This document shows positions 1 through 6,516 of a stretch of 7,837 nt of DNA, one piece after another. The DNA comes from Tannerellaceae bacterium. GTDB taxonomy: Bacteria; Bacteroidota; Bacteroidia; Bacteroidales; Tannerellaceae. Made by a program: the position numbers and the translations under genes. Each line of letters opens with the position of its first letter. Within the stretch, counting starts at the first letter, position 1. The stretch is from assembly GCA_031284275.1 (NCBI GenBank), contig JAITAD010000046.1, positions 1 to 7,837 of the forward strand, given 5' to 3'. The notes beneath the pieces were generated by a model. The model made no database searches, had not been told where the DNA came from, and was given only the letters and a program-made list of their open reading frames with translations.

Positions 1-1
1 C

Positions 2-790
2 CAGGCACCGGGCGCTGCCGTCTATACCCGCAAACAGTTGGATGAGCTTACCGAGTTTGTCCGCCGTCCGCAGACGGGCGCCAAAGGTCTCGTCTACGCC
101 CGTATCGAAGCCGATGGGAAGGTCAAGTCAAGCATCGACAAGTTCTTCTCCCAAGACGTCCTGCAACGGATCAAAGTGGCTTTCAATGCTTGTCCGGGCG
201 ATCTCCTTCTCATCCTCTCCGGCGATGACCTCTTCCGTACCCGCCGCCAACTGAACGACCTCCGCCTTGAAATGGGTTCTCGCCTCGGCCTGCGCTCCAA
301 AGAGGCTTTTTCCTGCCTCTGGGTGACTGACTTCCCGCTCTTCGAATGGAATGAGGAGGACGGGCGTTTCTATGCCATGCATCATCCCTTTACCTCTCCT
401 CTCCCCGAAGATATTGCCTTGTTGGATGCTGATCCCGCTGCCGTGCGTGCCAATGCTTACGACATGGTTATCAACGGCGTGGAAGTGGGCGGAGGCTCTA
501 TCCGCATCCACGACAGCGACTTGCAACACAAGGTGTTCCAACTCCTCGGCTTCACACCCGAAAAAGCGCAGGAACAATTCGGCTTCCTCATGGACGCCTT
601 CAAATACGGCGCTCCACCTCATGGCGGCATCGCTTACGGCCTTGACCGCCTCGTTTCTCTCTTCGCCGGACTGGACAGCATACGCGACTGTATCGCTTTC
701 CCTAAAAATAATAACGGACGCGACGTCATGATTGATGCCCCCTCCGCACTCGACAACGCCCAACTCTGCGAACTTGGGCTATCCGTCTAA
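2..790 (+). CDS. aspS: Aspartyl-tRNA synthetase, C-terminal part (5' end outside window)
   Basis: Class II aminoacyl-tRNA synthetase that charges tRNA-Asp with aspartate in the cytoplasm. The frame is open to the left edge, so about 262 C-terminal residues are visible of a bacterial enzyme that is usually near 590. The anticodon-binding domain and motif 1-2 region are missing from view. The fragment begins inside the bacterial GAD insertion domain and then enters the catalytic core. Seen in the fragment: WVTDFP at about residues 107-112, HHPF at 127-130, NGVEVGGGS at 158-166 followed by the conserved Arg of IRIHD, and class II motif 3 as GIAYGLDR at 209-216 with its ATP-binding Arg. The end, with FPKNNNGRD and an LxELGL-like tail, is typical of AspRS and looks complete. 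The TTG at 38 is an internal Leu codon, not a start. It converges with the lipoprotein gene on the other strand. Confidence 0.97.
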   Translation, partial: QAPGAAVYTRKQLDELTEFVRRPQTGAKGLVYARIEADGKVKSSIDKFFSQDVLQRIKVAFNACPGDLLLILSGDDLFRTRRQLNDLRLEMGSRLGLRSKEAFSCLWVTDFPLFEWNEEDGRFYAMHHPFTSPLPEDIALLDADPAAVRANAYDMVINGVEVGGGSIRIHDSDLQHKVFQLLGFTPEKAQEQFGFLMDAFKYGAPPHGGIAYGLDRLVSLFAGLDSIRDCIAFPKNNNGRDVMIDAPSALDNAQLCELGLSV

Positions 791-811
791 TCTCTTGAAC
801 CTAAACAACGA

Positions 812-833
812 TTTTTTCACAGTCAGGAAAAAG
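812..833. terminator. Possible weak A/T hairpin between convergent genes
   Basis: A run of six T and a C (812-818) is followed by an 8-base loop and then GAAAAA (827-832), giving a 6-bp inverted repeat between the convergent aspS and lipoprotein genes. Read on either strand it ends in or next to a homopolymer, which suits a bidirectional terminator. The stem is nearly all A-T pairs and would be weak, so this is only a candidate. No stronger hairpin was seen in 791-887. Confidence 0.22.
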
Positions 834-887
834 AAAGCCCGTATAGCCGATAGCGCAGCTTTGCGATTGTCCGCACACACCGGCTCA

Positions 888-1112
888 CTACTGAACGGTA
901 GCTTCCCCCGCAGGGGCAGCTTCGTCAGAGTGGGCTTCGCCGCAGCAGGTAGAATCGTGTTCAGCGCCTTCGGTACATGCCGTACTGTCGGTGCTGACGA
1001 CTTCTTCTGCGGGCGTTTCGGTAGCGGCAGTCTTCGGCTTGCATGCTCCCATCGCTACGAAAGCGATAGTAACGAGCAGCAGCCCACACACCTTAGCCTT
1101 GGAAAGTCCCAT
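888..1112 (-). CDS. Small Cys/His-containing lipoprotein, function unknown
   Basis: A 74-residue protein with a classic lipoprotein signal: charged start (K5, K7), hydrophobic stretch from about V8 to M21, then G22-A23-C24 as lipobox with Cys24 as the predicted lipidated residue. Met at -3 is slightly unusual. The mature part is only 51 residues, low in complexity and rich in Ala, Thr, Ser and Glu/Asp. It carries Cys46, His52, Cys56, Cys57 and His61, arranged around two DST-containing segments (DSTAC and DSTCC). Such tiny acidic lipoproteins are common in Bacteroidota and mostly have no assigned role. It should be anchored in the inner or outer membrane facing the periplasm, or be surface-exposed. 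The Cys/His cluster could bind a metal or form disulfides; that is inference only. It is a single gene, divergent from the TSCPD gene. The ATG at 1112 is chosen because it gives an intact signal peptide. Confidence 0.72.
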   Translation of the reverse strand: MGLSKAKVCGLLLVTIAFVAMGACKPKTAATETPAEEVVSTDSTACTEGAEHDSTCCGEAHSDEAAPAGEATVQ

Positions 1113-1197
1113 TTCTGTGTCTTGCTTTTGTTGATGATTCTTGGAAGAACTCTCCCTTGGTAAACCGGAGGGTACCGGTGCTTCTTGTTCGCGGGTG

Positions 1198-1205
1198 CAA
1201 GGATA
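1198..1205 (-). promoter_or_regulatory. Possible -7 element for the small lipoprotein gene
   Basis: On the minus strand this reads TATCCTTG, one mismatch from the Bacteroidota -7 consensus TAnnTTTG. It would give a leader of roughly 80 bases before the lipoprotein ATG. No convincing TTTG-like -33 element lies 19-21 bases upstream, so support is weak. No better candidate was found on that strand in 1113-1317. Confidence 0.22.
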
Positions 1206-1265
1206 CGAAGGATTACAATACTTTCCGACGATTTACGTTTATTTAACGCAATAAAAAAGAAGCCA

Positions 1266-1295
1266 TTGTCCGCTGACAGGAAAGTTGTACCTTTG
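1266..1295 (+). promoter_or_regulatory. Bacteroidota-type promoter for the TSCPD-ribE-GNAT-PLP-ftsK run
   Basis: TACCTTTG at 1288-1295 fits the Bacteroidota -7 consensus TAnnTTTG exactly. A TTG at 1266-1268, the -33 core, lies 19 bases upstream, within the usual 19-21 base spacing. An A-rich tract (about 1250-1262) just upstream could act like an UP element. Transcription would begin near 1301-1303, leaving a short leader of about 15-17 bases before the ATG at 1318. It is the only strong promoter seen ahead of the five co-directional genes. Confidence 0.72.
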
Positions 1296-1317
1296 CAGCC
1301 ACGCAAACAGCAGCCAG

Positions 1318-1590
1318 ATGAAACAGCAAATCACTTACCGGCCTTCCGGCGTGTGTGCCTCGGCGATGACTATCACACTCGAAGGGGAGACCATCAGCGA
1401 CGTTTCCGTCGAAAACGGATGCGACGGCAACTCGCACGGCCTGGCCGCCCTCCTGCGGGGAATGGACGTCGAAGAAGCCGTCCGCCGCATGGAAGGTATC
1501 CGCTGCGGATACAAGCCGACATCCTGCCCCGACCAGTTAGCCCGCGCCATGAAACAGTGGCGGCAGAACGCCGACAGGCCGATAAAATGA
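1318..1590 (+). CDS. TSCPD domain-containing small protein (TIGR03905-like)
   Basis: A 90-residue protein with the signature TSCPDQLA at residues 68-75, plus GVC (Cys13), NGCDGN (Cys35 in 33-38), a GL..LL.GM segment and GI.C (Cys63). The four Cys (13, 35, 63, 70) and the Thr-Ser-Cys-Pro-Asp box define the TSCPD family. Related domains occur at the C-terminus of some ribonucleotide reductases, but the stand-alone family has no established biochemical role, so none is given here. Spaced Cys residues suggest metal or redox chemistry; this is inference. The start at 1318 is chosen over an upstream in-frame ATG at 1285 because 1285 lies inside the predicted promoter and because family homology begins at the QITYRPSGVC segment. 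Its stop overlaps a possible ATG (1587) of ribE by four bases (ATGA), which argues for coupled translation. Confidence 0.85.
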   Translation: MKQQITYRPSGVCASAMTITLEGETISDVSVENGCDGNSHGLAALLRGMDVEEAVRRMEGIRCGYKPTSCPDQLARAMKQWRQNADRPIK

Positions 1591-1610
1591 CTTCAAAAGT
1601 TTCAAAACCG

Positions 1611-2213
1611 ATGTTCTCAGGAATCGTAGAAGAGGCTGCCCTCGTGACAGGTGTCCGCCAAGACAGGGAAAACGTACATGTCACGATGAGGTGTTCGTTC
1701 GTCGACGAGTTGAAAATAGACCAAAGCATAGCCCATAACGGCGTCTGCCTCACCGTCGTCAGCAAGACCGACAAGGATTATACCGTAACCGCCGTCAAGG
1801 AGACCCTCGAGCGTTCCAATCTCGGCCTCCTCAAATCCGGCGACAGGGTCAATCTCGAGCGCAGCATGGTCATGAACGGCCGTCTCGACGGACATATCGT
1901 GCAGGGACACATCGATCAGACCGCCCGCTGCACCTCCGTCACCGAAAGCGGCGGCAGCTGGCGCTATGCTTTCGCATATGATTTCGACAAGGAAATGGCG
2001 GCTCAAGGATATACTACGGTAGAGAAAGGCTCCGTTGCCGTCAATGGCGTCAGCCTCACCGTCTGCAACTCCGGCATCAATACCTTTGAGGTCGCTATCA
2101 TTCCCTATACTCACGACCATACCAACTTCGGCCAAATAGAGAAAGGGACCGTCGTCAATCTTGAGTTCGACATCATCGGGAAGTATCTCAGCAAGATGAT
2201 GTTCTTCAAATGA
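1611..2213 (+). CDS. ribE: Riboflavin synthase, alpha chain
   Basis: Catalyses the dismutation of two 6,7-dimethyl-8-ribityllumazine molecules to riboflavin plus a pyrimidine product, the last step of riboflavin synthesis, in the cytoplasm. The 200-residue length suits the family. Two homologous lumazine-binding barrels are visible: the first starts with MFSGIVEE and holds NGVCLTV at 43-49, and the second holds NGVSLTV at 145-151. The linker region carries the conserved LDGHIVQGHID (92-102) with His100. The start at 1611 is chosen because family members begin with M-F-[ST]-G-I-[VI]-E. An in-frame ATG at 1587 would add eight residues and overlap the TSCPD stop as ATGA, so it is a serious alternative. 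No FMN riboswitch is seen upstream and no other riboflavin genes are adjacent. A 12-base gap leads to the GNAT gene. The symbol ribE follows E. coli usage (ribC in some schemes). Confidence 0.95.
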   Translation: MFSGIVEEAALVTGVRQDRENVHVTMRCSFVDELKIDQSIAHNGVCLTVVSKTDKDYTVTAVKETLERSNLGLLKSGDRVNLERSMVMNGRLDGHIVQGHIDQTARCTSVTESGGSWRYAFAYDFDKEMAAQGYTTVEKGSVAVNGVSLTVCNSGINTFEVAIIPYTHDHTNFGQIEKGTVVNLEFDIIGKYLSKMMFFK

Positions 2214-2225
2214 ACCTGCCAACAC

Positions 2226-2708
2226 GTGAACGCCTCAGAGGTTTCCATCAGCCGTTGTGACTTCGCACGCCCTGCCCATCGGCAGGCTATCGGCGACCTC
2301 ATTAACGCCTATATCAACGACAGGATGGGGGGCGGTGAACCACTGACTCCCGACGTTTCCGAACGTCTCGTCGCCTCGCTGGCAACCCACCCTACAGTCC
2401 TCGTCCTGCTAGCCGAAAGGGGCGATGTTCCCATCGGACTGCTGACCGCTTTCGAGAATGTCTCCACTTTCACTGCCCGCCCCATGATGAACATCCACGA
2501 CCTGTTCGTCTACCCTGCTTACCGCCGATGCGGACTTGCCCGACGCCTCATGGAAGCGCTTATCGACGAAGCGCGCCGCCGCAAGTGTAGCCGTATCACC
2601 CTCGAAGTGCGACAGGACAACCTTCGGGCACAAGCTCTCTACAATGACCTCGGATTCCGATGCCCCGAACCTCCCATGATCTATCAACGACTCAATCTTA
2701 ACGCATGA
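2226..2708 (+). CDS. GNAT-family N-acetyltransferase
   Basis: A 160-residue single-domain GNAT enzyme, expected to move an acetyl group from acetyl-CoA to an amine. The substrate cannot be read from the sequence. Visible: the beta4 strand MMNIHDLFVYPAYR (87-100), the acetyl-CoA pyrophosphate loop in motif A as R100-R-C-G103-L-A105 (pattern [QR]xxGx[GA]), and motif B around NLRAQALYNDLGF (132-144) with the usual Tyr139. The start is a GTG at 2226. It is the only start codon between the in-frame ribE stop and residue Met34, and a later start would cut the N-terminal helix. The stop overlaps the ATG of the next gene by four bases (ATGA at 2705-2708), so the acetyltransferase and the PLP enzyme are probably translationally coupled. 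A link to amino-acid metabolism is possible but is inferred from position only. Confidence 0.9.
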   Translation: MNASEVSISRCDFARPAHRQAIGDLINAYINDRMGGGEPLTPDVSERLVASLATHPTVLVLLAERGDVPIGLLTAFENVSTFTARPMMNIHDLFVYPAYRRCGLARRLMEALIDEARRRKCSRITLEVRQDNLRAQALYNDLGFRCPEPPMIYQRLNLNA

Positions 2709-3922
2709 CAACGAAAGTACTGCACACGCCTTACGAGAAGAAAGACGCTCACAACGCTCTCTCCATGCCTGTCTACGACAACGTCGCCTTCGACTTCGAC
2801 TCCGCCGAAGCTATGGAGAAGGCTTTTTGCGGACGTAGCGCCGACCATACCTATTCCCGTATCACCAACCCCACCGTCCAGCACTTCGAGAAACGGGTGC
2901 GTACGATGACCGACGCCATGAACGTCACAGCCCTCAGTTCCGGTATGGCCGCCATCAGCAACACCCTCCTTAACATTGCCTCCCAAGGGTCCAACATCGT
3001 TACCTCCGCACATCTCTTCGGCAACACTTATTCTTTCCTTACCGCTACCCTGGGCAAGTTCGGGGTCGAAGCTCGTTTCTGCAACCTCTCCGACCCCGAT
3101 GAAGTGCGCCGTACCGTCGATAACAAGACCTGTTGCATCTTCCTCGAAATCATTACCAACCCTCAACAGGAAGTGGCTGACCTGAAAGCTCTCTCGGCTA
3201 TCGCCGAAGCGCAGGGGATACCGCTCATCGCCGACACTACCATCGTCCCTTTCACGGCCTTTCGCGCCGCAGATCTTGGTGTCCACATCGAAATCATCTC
3301 TTCTACCAAATACATCTCCGGCGGAGCTACCAGCCTCGGCGGACTGATTATCGACTACGGTAACTTCTCGTGGAAAAACTCTCCCGTCCTCACTACCCAT
3401 ATCAAGTCCGCCGGCGAGAAAAACGCTTTCACCGCTCGCCTCCGTACCGAAGTCCACCGCAATGTCGGTGCTTATATGACGCCTCATGCGGCCTACATGC
3501 AGTCGCTCGGCCTCGAGACCCTCGACCTCCGCTTCCGGCAACAGGCCACCACCTGTCTTCATCTCGCCCAACGCCTCCGCACGCTCTCGGGCATCGTAGC
3601 CGTCAACTATACCGGCCTCGAAGACAATCCCTTCCACCCAATCAGCCTTGCGCAATTCGGCCCTCTCCCCGGCGCCATGCTCACTTTCGACCTCCCTTCG
3701 CGAGAACACTGCTTCGCTTTCATGAACCGCCTCCTCCTCATCCGCCGCGCTACCAACCTCTTTGACAACAAGAGCCTCGCCATACACCCCGCCAGCACCA
3801 TCTTCGGTACTTTCTCCGAAGAACAACGGCAAAGTATGGACGTCAGCCAACTGACCATCCGCCTCTCCGTCGGACTCGAGACTGTCGATGCCCTCTTCGA
3901 AGACATCCGCCAAGCCCTCTAA
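2705..3922 (+). CDS. Cys/Met metabolism PLP-dependent enzyme (O-acylhomoserine sulfhydrylase / cystathionine gamma-synthase type)
   Basis: A 405-residue fold-type I PLP enzyme of the trans-sulfuration family, which makes or breaks the gamma-carbon to sulfur bond of homocysteine, cystathionine and related compounds. Landmarks: YSRITNPT at 50-57 (Tyr and Arg that contact the PLP phosphate of the neighbouring subunit), SSGMAA at 78-83 (phosphate loop), HLFGNTY at 103-109 (ring-stacking region), LIADTT at 174-179 with Asp177 facing the pyridine nitrogen, SSTKYISGG at 199-207 with Lys202 as the Schiff-base lysine, HPAST at 361-365, and IRLSVGLE at 385-392 with Arg386 for the substrate carboxylate. 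The SGGATSLGG stretch and a domain beginning LHTPY resemble O-acetyl- or O-succinylhomoserine sulfhydrylases (MetY/MetZ) more than cystathionine lyases, but the exact reaction is not settled by sequence, so no symbol is given. It overlaps the GNAT stop by four bases and lies 21 bases before ftsK. Confidence 0.93.
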   Translation: MTTKVLHTPYEKKDAHNALSMPVYDNVAFDFDSAEAMEKAFCGRSADHTYSRITNPTVQHFEKRVRTMTDAMNVTALSSGMAAISNTLLNIASQGSNIVTSAHLFGNTYSFLTATLGKFGVEARFCNLSDPDEVRRTVDNKTCCIFLEIITNPQQEVADLKALSAIAEAQGIPLIADTTIVPFTAFRAADLGVHIEIISSTKYISGGATSLGGLIIDYGNFSWKNSPVLTTHIKSAGEKNAFTARLRTEVHRNVGAYMTPHAAYMQSLGLETLDLRFRQQATTCLHLAQRLRTLSGIVAVNYTGLEDNPFHPISLAQFGPLPGAMLTFDLPSREHCFAFMNRLLLIRRATNLFDNKSLAIHPASTIFGTFSEEQRQSMDVSQLTIRLSVGLETVDALFEDIRQAL

Positions 3923-3943
3923 TCCTTTCACCCCCCTCCCACC

Positions 3944-6328
3944 GTGGCAAAGAAAAGTCCTCCTCCCTCACCTTCTACGTTCAAGGAAATCCTCACCAAT
4001 GAACGTACCCGTTACATCGTCGGACTCACCCTTTGCGCCATCGCCCTTTACCTTGCCATTACCCTCCTCTCTTTCTTTTTCTCTGAAGGCGCAGACCAAA
4101 GTGCTGTCGAGAATCTGTCCCTGAGTCAAGTTATCTCCGAAGGCCACGCCATACGCAACTGGGGTGGGGCTTGCGGGGCCTACCTCTCCGACCGCCTCGT
4201 TAATCGGGGCTTCGGATTGCCGACTTTCATCGTCCTCGTCTTTCTCTTTCTCCTCGGCGGACGTCTGATGAGACTGAACAAACAGCCTCTCCTCAAACGC
4301 TTTCTTTTCTGTACCGCCGCCCTCGTGTGGAGTTCCGTTTTCCTCGCCTTTGCTTTTTCCCATGCCCACGAGAGCGCTTTCTTCTACCCCGGCGGCAGGC
4401 ACGGCTACTCTCTGTCTCTTTGGTTGCAAAGCTCCCTCGGGGCACCGGGCTTGGCCATCCTCCTCGCCGCTACCCTCCTCGTCATCGCCATCCTTTCCTC
4501 CGTACATACCTTGCCTTTCCTGCGCAACCTCATCGTTCTCCCCATGCGCCTCAAACGCCGTCCCTCAGAGGACAGTTCGGAAGAAGCGGCCGTCTCTGCT
4601 CCCGCATCCGAAGAACCTTGTCTTGACGATGAACCTAACGATGAGTACGATTCCGAAGACGACTTCCTCCCGCCGGTCCCGTCTCCTCCACCTAATCCCG
4701 AAGACGACGTCTTCCAAGTCATTATCCCTCCCGATGAAGAAAGTATCGCTGAAGACGATGATATCCCTCCGGCGCCACTCTCCTTTTCTCCCCTACCCTC
4801 CCTCGCCGATGAACTCGGCGAATACGACCCTACCCTCGACCTCTCCGGTTTTCGCAATCCTAACCTCGACCTCCTCAAACGCTACGACAACGACGAACGC
4901 CAAGTCGATATGGAGGAACAGAACGCCAATAAAGACAACATCAAACAGACTCTCCTCAATTTCGGTATCGGCATCACCTCCATCCAAGCGACCGTCGGCC
5001 CCACCATCACGCTCTACGAAGTCGTTCCCGAAGCCGGTGTCCGTATATCCAAAATCCGTAACCTCGAAGATGACATCGCCCTGAGCCTCAAAGCTCTCGG
5101 TATCCGTATCATCGCTCCTATGCCAGGCAAGGGTACGATAGGTATCGAAGTCCCCAACAAAAATCCTCAGATTGTTTCCATGCAATCTATCCTTTCCTCT
5201 CGCAGGTTTCAGGAAAACCGGTTTGACCTCCCCATCGCTCTCGGTAAGACCATCTCCAATGAAATATTCCTGTTCGACCTCTGCAAAATGCCTCATCTGC
5301 TCGTCGCAGGAGCCACCGGACAGGGTAAATCCGTCGGCCTGAACGCTATCATCACTTCTCTGCTCTATAAGAAGCATCCCGCCGAACTCAAGTTCGTCCT
5401 CGTCGATCCCAAGATGGTTGAGTTCAATATCTATGCCGAAATAGAACGGCATTATCTTGCCAAACTCCCTGATGCTGAAAAAGCTATCATCACTGACGTT
5501 ACCAAGGTCGTCTATACCCTTAACTCTCTCTGCACCGAGATGGACGACCGTTACGACCTCCTCATGAAAGCTCATACCCGGAACATCAAGGAATACAACG
5601 ACAAGTTTCGCGCCCGCCGACTTAACCCCGAAAAAGGGCATCGTTTCATGCCTTACATCGTCGTTATCATCGACGAGTTTGGCGACCTTATCATGACCGC
5701 CGGCAAGGAAATCGAACAGCCTATCGCACGCATCGCCCAGAAAGCTCGCGCCGTCGGTATGCACATGATCATCGCTACCCAACGCCCCTCCGTCAATATT
5801 ATCACCGGAACCATCAAGGCCAACTTCCCCGCCCGTATCGCCTTCCGCGTTTCTTCCATGATCGATTCCCGGACTATCCTTGACGCCCCCGGCGCCAACC
5901 AGCTCGTCGGACGCGGTGACCTCCTCTTCTCACAAGGCGGCGAAATGATACGTGTACAATGTGCCTTCATCGACACTCCCGAAGTCGAGCAAATATCGAA
6001 CTACATCGGCGAACAGACCGGCTTCCCCACCGCCCATCTCCTTCCTGAATACCATCCCGACGGCGAAGACGACGGCAAGCTTGCCGACATCGACCTCTCT
6101 GACCGCGACCCGCTCTTCGACGACTCCGCCCGCCTCATTGTCGCCCAACAGCAAGGCTCTACATCTCTCATCCAACGCAAGTTCTCCATCGGTTACAACC
6201 GTGCCGGCCGTATCATGGATCAGCTTGAAAAAGCCGGTGTCGTCGGACCTTTCGAAGGCAGTAAACCTCGTCAAGTCCTCCTCCAAGACCCGCTCTCCCT
6301 CGAAAGTCTTCTCAGCTCACTCGGATAG
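3944..6328 (+). CDS. ftsK: DNA translocase FtsK
   Basis: Membrane-anchored, hexameric, ATP-driven DNA pump that clears the chromosome terminus from the division septum and activates XerCD dimer resolution. It has 794 residues, normal for Bacteroidota and shorter than the E. coli protein. N-terminal membrane segments lie at about 24-46, 92-107, 119-138 and 168-186. A Pro- and acid-rich linker (about 205-300) follows. The alpha/beta motor spans about 320-690, with Walker A GATGQGKS at 456-463 (Lys462), Walker B VVIIDEFGDL at 573-582 (Asp577, Glu578), ATQRPSVNIITG at 611-622 and the GANQLVGRGDLLF region at 650-662. A winged-helix gamma domain for KOPS-type recognition lies at about 727-780. The start is GTG at 3944, giving MAKKS; the next Met is far inside the protein. 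It is the last gene of the co-directional run, and its 3' end faces the cas genes. Confidence 0.96.
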   Translation: MAKKSPPPSPSTFKEILTNERTRYIVGLTLCAIALYLAITLLSFFFSEGADQSAVENLSLSQVISEGHAIRNWGGACGAYLSDRLVNRGFGLPTFIVLVFLFLLGGRLMRLNKQPLLKRFLFCTAALVWSSVFLAFAFSHAHESAFFYPGGRHGYSLSLWLQSSLGAPGLAILLAATLLVIAILSSVHTLPFLRNLIVLPMRLKRRPSEDSSEEAAVSAPASEEPCLDDEPNDEYDSEDDFLPPVPSPPPNPEDDVFQVIIPPDEESIAEDDDIPPAPLSFSPLPSLADELGEYDPTLDLSGFRNPNLDLLKRYDNDERQVDMEEQNANKDNIKQTLLNFGIGITSIQATVGPTITLYEVVPEAGVRISKIRNLEDDIALSLKALGIRIIAPMPGKGTIGIEVPNKNPQIVSMQSILSSRRFQENRFDLPIALGKTISNEIFLFDLCKMPHLLVAGATGQGKSVGLNAIITSLLYKKHPAELKFVLVDPKMVEFNIYAEIERHYLAKLPDAEKAIITDVTKVVYTLNSLCTEMDDRYDLLMKAHTRNIKEYNDKFRARRLNPEKGHRFMPYIVVIIDEFGDLIMTAGKEIEQPIARIAQKARAVGMHMIIATQRPSVNIITGTIKANFPARIAFRVSSMIDSRTILDAPGANQLVGRGDLLFSQGGEMIRVQCAFIDTPEVEQISNYIGEQTGFPTAHLLPEYHPDGEDDGKLADIDLSDRDPLFDDSARLIVAQQQGSTSLIQRKFSIGYNRAGRIMDQLEKAGVVGPFEGSKPRQVLLQDPLSLESLLSSLG

Positions 6329-6421
6329 CTTTCCCCGTTTCCGTCTTGCCTTTGTTTATCTACTCCCCTTTTTCGTATCCTCGAAAGGAACGGCACGGCG
6401 GCGCATCTGGAAAAGGTCCTA

Positions 6422-6451
6422 TAATCGTACTTGTGGTGTACAACAGGAATT
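6422..6451. repeat. Diverged ~30-base repeat, copy 1, between ftsK and cas2
   Basis: This stretch aligns with 6483-6516 at 27 of 30 bases, with three small gaps (1, 1 and 2 bases) in this copy. Shared blocks are ATCGTA, CTTGTGGT, TACAA and GGAATT. Inside is an imperfect dyad, TTGT at 6431-6434 with ACAA at 6440-6443, as in the stems of many CRISPR repeats. The ending GGAATTG recalls the ATTGAAA[CG]-ending repeats of many type I-B/III arrays, but the AAAC part is absent. It could be a decayed CRISPR repeat or one half of a tandem duplication. The similarity is seen directly; the origin is inferred. Confidence 0.55.
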
Positions 6452-6482
6452 GCCGGCAAGGAATATGTACCTCAAGAATTGA

Positions 6483-6516
6483 TTATCGTATCTTGTGGTA
6501 CTACAATACCGGAATT
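6483..6516. repeat. Diverged ~34-base repeat, copy 2, abutting the cas2 stop codon
   Basis: Second copy of the repeat, 31 bases after the first copy ends and 61 bases in phase from it. It includes a 14-base near-palindrome, TTGTGGTACTACAA at 6493-6506, self-complementary except for one G/T pair. Its right end overlaps the cas2 stop codon (6515-6517). A repeat of about 30 with a 31-base spacer just after cas2 is the geometry of a CRISPR array, but the indels between copies and the lack of a leader of normal length are against an active one. Confidence 0.55.

Noticed and set aside
128..763. 211-codon open frame on the minus strand opposite aspS
   Set aside because: Shadow of the conserved AspRS catalytic core.
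1185..1610. Upstream extension of the ribE frame (start at 1185)
   Set aside because: It runs through the promoter and across the TSCPD gene in another frame; the extra residues are Arg/Pro-rich and unlike any RibE N-terminus.
1617..2225. 202-codon open frame on the minus strand opposite ribE
   Set aside because: Shadow of ribE, which has two clear lumazine-binding domains on the plus strand.
2684..3931. 415-codon open frame on the minus strand opposite the PLP enzyme
   Set aside because: It mirrors the plus-strand gene, whose GC-rich codon bias keeps the antisense frame free of stops. The protein is Glu/Gly/Asp-rich with no recognisable motif, while the plus strand has all PLP-enzyme landmarks.
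4793..5782. 329-codon open frame on the minus strand inside ftsK
   Set aside because: Antisense shadow of the FtsK motor domain; composition is typical of a reverse-complement artefact and no domain is recognisable.
6371..6386. Small hairpin TTTCG...CGAAA as an ftsK terminator
   Set aside because: Only five pairs and not followed by a T-run on the plus strand, nor clearly placed as a terminator for the cas genes on the other strand.
6420..6425. TATAAT hexamer as a promoter
   Set aside because: Bacteroidota promoters use TAnnTTTG rather than TATAAT, there is no suitable upstream element, and the hexamer sits at the edge of repeat copy 1 with no plus-strand gene after it.
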